Source: Pocillopora verrucosa (lineage: Eukaryota; Cnidaria; Anthozoa; Scleractinia; Pocilloporidae). Taken from it: 64,000 bases of DNA. The stretch lies in contig NC_089313.1 of NCBI RefSeq assembly GCF_036669915.1, forward strand, positions 18,909,768 through 18,973,767, read 5' to 3'. Each line of letters begins with the position of its first letter. Positions within the stretch are counted from its first letter, which is position 1. Both the position numbers and the translations under genes were made by a program. This document shows positions 60,201-64,000 of the stretch, one piece after another. Below the pieces are notes generated by a model. That model had not been told where the DNA came from. It ran no database searches and was given only the letters and a program-made list of their open reading frames with translations.

Positions 60201-62279
60201 ATAATTGGATTGTTTTTATTATTTAAGCGTAAGATCAATATGTTTGAACGGAGCCTAGAAAACTTGGTCGAGAAAAAAGGGGGAATAAAAATGAAGTTTT
60301 GTTCGACATTTCTTATCAGTCTGAAGCCACTGAAGAAATATGTTTGACTTGTGTGATCAACTTCATGATTTTTGAACAGCAGTCCAAAAATCACTACAGT
60401 TGCATTTTTTTGCATACCATTCCCGTGGAGTTTACCAGTTAACCTCGACTTAGTGTATTAGTCTCAGTTCCTCTAATTTAGTTGATATTGAAAATTATCC
60501 TGTTTTGTTGATGATACCGCACCTTGAAATACTTCCGCCTTGATTAGCTAACTGCAATTCATAACGTAACCTCTTTCGGTTTCCCCAGTATCATGGCACC
60601 CGTGACCACATTGGACAGCTATAGGCTAGATATCTGATACCTAGGTCATATGAACCGCCAATGACAACCACAACATTGCCAAAAATGATATTGCTGCGTG
60701 AAAAAAAGAATCCATAGAATACGCCCGCGGAACACAAGGCTATTAATGCCAAAAGGAAAAAAAAAAATCCCCACCTCATATATAACCAGCGGCAGAAATG
60801 CTTCAATACAACCCTAACCATGCGCACTAAAAGGTTGCAATTATCCCGCAGAGAAAGGCCCAGAGCAGTGACGTGAGCGTTTGTAAAACGTTCCATTTCC
60901 AAAATGTTTCACGCCCAAACGAAAACCTTAGAGCCAGCGTTTCCAAATTCAACCACTTTGAGAAGCATGTCGGAGAATTTCCGCGATTGATGAATAATTA
61001 AAACATATTTGTTGTAAAGTGGTAGACCGAAAACCGATAACTGATACAAATGGTTTTCAATTAAATCATTCGACGTGGCATGAATGAGGCTCTAAGAATT
61101 TGGATCAAACAGTAAATAGCCATGTTATCAGTATGAACCAAAATTAACCTCAGGAATACTGACGATCACGTGCAGATTAAAATTCCCAGTGGAGTGGTAG
61201 GAAATCACTTTATTTGTCGTAAGACGGAATTACGAAGAAAATGACTAACATTTCCCAAGAAAGAATTTGCACCCGAATGCAGAGATATTGTACTTTTTGT
61301 TTTAATGTTTTTATTTGTTTAATTTTTTTTTATTCGTCATTACATATAAAATTACAACAGTTTACAGCAATTGGTTGAGACAAAAAAAAAAAACAGAATG
61401 GCGAGGAGACTAAATGAAAACCATTAAGGCCCTAAAGCTTGTGGACTTGTAATTGCACAAGTTAACCGCATATCGTTTGTGTACTTTAAGGTTTCCTGAG
61501 CTTGTGTTTCACGAGCAGGTGGATGAACGGCGGTGTTTATTTTGTATTAATTGAGTAAGTTCCTCTCTCACACGTTGGAACCCAGTTTAGATAATTCTAA
61601 CAAATTCATTCTGCCATTTGAAATCCATGATTCTTTACTCTAAAAATTATTGGCTTACAAACCTTACGCAGTTATGTAATTTATACAGAACAGACGATTG
61701 CTGTTCTCAGTGTAAACTAGTAGTTTTCCGTTTCGAAAAATGGGAGGTTTGTTGGCATAACAGCTGCAAAAAATCTCCTTAATTGCCCTATGGTAAAGCA
61801 TGCGCCTTCGATAAGCCCCTGGCCCAAGCCGGCAAAATCGATTTGAGGTGCAGCAGGACAATGAATTTATTTCGTATTTCATAACGATATTTGACTTGAA
61901 GCAGCTTTCAGCAAAGCTATCCAGGCTAGTTTTTGCTTTAAAAAGCTCTAATTCTTTGAACGAGCGAACGAACTTGAAAGAAAAAAAAAACATAAGCTGC
62001 TAGCACGAGATTTTGAGACACGTGTTAGACGTGTAGCGAATGTAGCCAAACAATAATACTCTGACTGTTATTTGCCCTTCTGTGATGAATTTAAAGATCG
62101 TAATAATCATTATAAGCCAACCGGCTTAGCGGCATTTAAGACAACCTCGAGCAGCTGCAGTTAGTCCTAAATCAACACGAACTAAACATTATTAGAATCC
62201 TAATCAGAAGAGTGAACAGAGCTGTATAAAGAAATGAGACGTAAATCGTATTTTAGAATCTTTTACCAGTGATTGAGCC
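57241..62279. other. Intergenic region between EYA and the GABA-B-like receptor
   Basis: Both neighbours are transcribed away from this 5 kb, so it should contain both promoters. I recognise no gene. A minus-strand frame at 60591-60902 encodes a hydrophobic stretch but no family motif. A tRNA-like but unfoldable stretch occurs near 61780-61860. CCAAT boxes (GATTGG) occur near 58520 and 60131. Confidence 0.45.
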
Positions 62280-63969
62280 ATGGAGTTGGTTCTTAAGGTC
62301 TTGTTATGTGTAATGGTGAAAGGAGTGCTCTGTAAGAAGTCTATATTGCATATCGGAGGCTTTATTGAGGTGAATACTACAAACAAGGGTTGGAACAGTG
62401 CAGGCATACAACCAGCCATTAATCTGGCTGTCAGGCAGATTAATAACAGAAGTGACATTCTACCAAACCATACACTTCTAATACACTGGAGGGATACTAA
62501 GGTAATCTCATGCAATACTCAGCGAACAGAGTCGTATAGATGTCCTGTTTTGGGTTCAAAATTTAACAAATTAAAACAGTAATTTTACTTTTTTGGCCAA
62601 AGGCACAATCGCTCAAAGACACTTAACTCTAAAACCTCCACCTTTCCCCGAACCGCTTCATGCTTCAAGTCTCTCTTATTTTCGTTGCAGTGGATTTTTA
62701 AATATTTCTTCCTTATTTTGAAGAGCTTTTTTGTCACCTCTCCTTTGAGAATAAAATTTAAGCATAATTTGAAGGGATGATTTGTTTTGTTTTATTTTGA
62801 CTAATAATTCTGCAAGCGCGAGCGTGTTAAAAATTTTTCATTCTTGATTACAAAAGCCTACCCGGACTGATCCCCCCTGAGAAGACGTATTGCAGGCATT
62901 GACTTTAAATATCACCGTGACAATCAGGAGTGCTTATCACACAATCCTGCGGCACGATTTCACATCTTCCGCTTGAGCGCCTTACCCATGTGAACTCATA
63001 CTGGTCTGAAAATCATAATAGCACACTCCCTAAATCGAGTTATATAATCAATTGAAATCTTTGTTGTGATGAGTTCAGGGTTGTCTTCCCTGAAGCAATC
63101 GGAATAAAACCGTCTTCAAAGGTTTTCCTTCTTTCAGTGTTCAGATTCTTACGCTATCAAAGCGCTGATCGAGCAGTTGCGAGGACCGCCGACAAAAATG
63201 GCCCTAATAGGTCCCGGATGTTCAATCTCAGCGGTGCTTGTGGCAGCTGCGTCTCACTTTTGGAACTTGATTCAGGTTAGCAACGAGAGGGATCTGGTAG
63301 GGTAGAATTAGCGTCTATCGAAGATGCACATTTTTGAAGTGAAACACATAAGGAATCGTTATTAATCACTGGGGCATAAGAACGGTTCAAGATTTAAGAA
63401 TGTTGTATGTCTCGAGCGACTGGTGAACGATCCTTTCGAATGATCATTTTGTGGATTTTATAACAATGAGATACAATACCGAAGGAAAAAACTTCTTTAT
63501 AGCCCATGAGCCATTTAGGGAATTTTCACACTTTCATTGTGGCCAAATGAAAATCATTCCTGATGACAATTGCTGAAAAGGATCTAGTTTCCAGGAAAGC
63601 GTTCAAACGCAAACCAATATAATGCATTTCTATCTCAAAGAGAAGTCGGCTCAATTCTCTTGTGTTCCCTTGTGTTCCTTATCCCTTTTTTTTTCCTTAA
63701 CCTAGTTATTTCTGTTTTTTTACACTATTTATCAATGGTCCGTCTCACGACTTTCCTTGCAGGGGATTCTGATGGCATCACTATCTCTTTCATTTTAGAT
63801 TGGTTTCAGTGCTGGGTCACCGCGTCTTTCGGAGAAAACCCGGTATCCACTTTTCTTCCGAATCAATGCCCCGGAAACGATTCTTAACAAGGCTGTTGTC
63901 TCACTGCTGCGCAGATTTGGTTGGAAGCGGATTGCTATTGTCAAACAAGATGAGGATCTCTTCAATGAC
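62280..63969 (+). CDS. GABA-B receptor-like class C GPCR, N-terminal part (3 exons, continues past the window)
   Basis: Exons 62280-62501, 63138-63275 and 63799-63969, all phase 0, give the first 177 residues. Residues 1-18 look like a signal peptide. The mature part reads as the periplasmic-binding-protein-type ligand domain: GIQPAINLAVRQINNRSDIL, then IGPGCSISAVLVA, HFWNLIQIGFSAGSPRLSEK, YPLFFRINAPETI and LLRRFGWKRIAIVKQDED. The order and motifs match GABA-B subunits (GGVCPSVTSIIA, WNLVQLSFAATTPVL and YPYFFRTVPSD in human GABBR2), and the pattern looks nearer to subunit 2 than 1. Three N-glycosylation sequons lie near residues 32, 56 and 63. The seven-helix part is outside the window, so ligand and subunit type are open; cnidarians have many such receptors. 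Confidence 0.82.
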
Positions 63970-64000
63970 GTATGATATGTATACACACTACAGATTTATG

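Noticed and set aside
60591..60902. 103-codon minus-strand frame with a strongly hydrophobic middle
   Set aside because: No family motif and no convincing splice or promoter context; the hydrophobic part comes from a T-rich run.
61770..61860. tRNA-like words (TGGTAAAGCATGCG, AATCGATTTGAGG)
   Set aside because: The stems do not pair into a cloverleaf and the T-loop is wrong.

Overview
The window is nuclear DNA of an animal, almost certainly an anthozoan cnidarian and probably a stony coral. It is AT-rich, the genes are split by many short GT-AG introns, the proteins resemble vertebrate orthologues closely, and the introns carry short interspersed repeats of the kind I remember from scleractinian genomes (a ~210 bp repeat with CCCTTTCACTCCC ends, and a tRNA-derived 246 bp tandem unit). 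The species call is inference. No search was run; all gene identities rest on reading translated exons against remembered family sequences.

Layout: (1) 113-334 (+) is a complete, intronless BLCAP gene, followed by its 3' UTR and a gene-poor stretch to about 3.75 kb. (2) 3756-21418 (-) is a complete CSE1L/exportin-2 gene. I could join 32 coding exons into one 963-codon frame with consistent phases. (3) 21.6-22.9 kb holds a fold-back DNA transposon with a 9 bp target duplication. (4) 24231-24347 (-) is OST4, a 38-residue microprotein of the oligosaccharyltransferase. It lies head-to-head with (5) ACOT13, a hotdog-fold thioesterase at 25505-26378 (+), in three exons. (6) 27861-39498 (-) is an ATAD2/ATAD2B gene (20 exons, 1457 codons) with an intact first AAA+ ATPase and a bromodomain; one intron carries three tandem tRNA-like units. 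(7) 41694-51477 (-) is eyes absent (12 coding exons, 750 codons), with a probable untranslated first exon near 57.2 kb. (8) 62280 to the right edge (+) is the start of a class C receptor resembling the GABA-B receptor, cut by the window end.

These genes are not an operon and share no obvious pathway. They cover nuclear export of importin-alpha (CSE1L), N-glycosylation (OST4), acyl-CoA hydrolysis (ACOT13), acetyl-chromatin remodelling (ATAD2), a transcription cofactor/phosphatase (EYA) and a neurotransmitter-type receptor. BLCAP, CSE1L and an EYA gene also lie on one human chromosome arm (20q), so part of this neighbourhood may be very old linkage.

Mobile-element relics are common in introns and intergenic DNA: a long-armed fold-back element, a LINE reverse-transcriptase tail with an AAT microsatellite, a decayed Penelope-like hammerhead-ribozyme segment, a Tigger-like MITE, several palindromic elements and at least five copies of the ~210 bp repeat. 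I found no CRISPR, operon, prophage or other prokaryotic feature, and no gene cluster I would call a new system.
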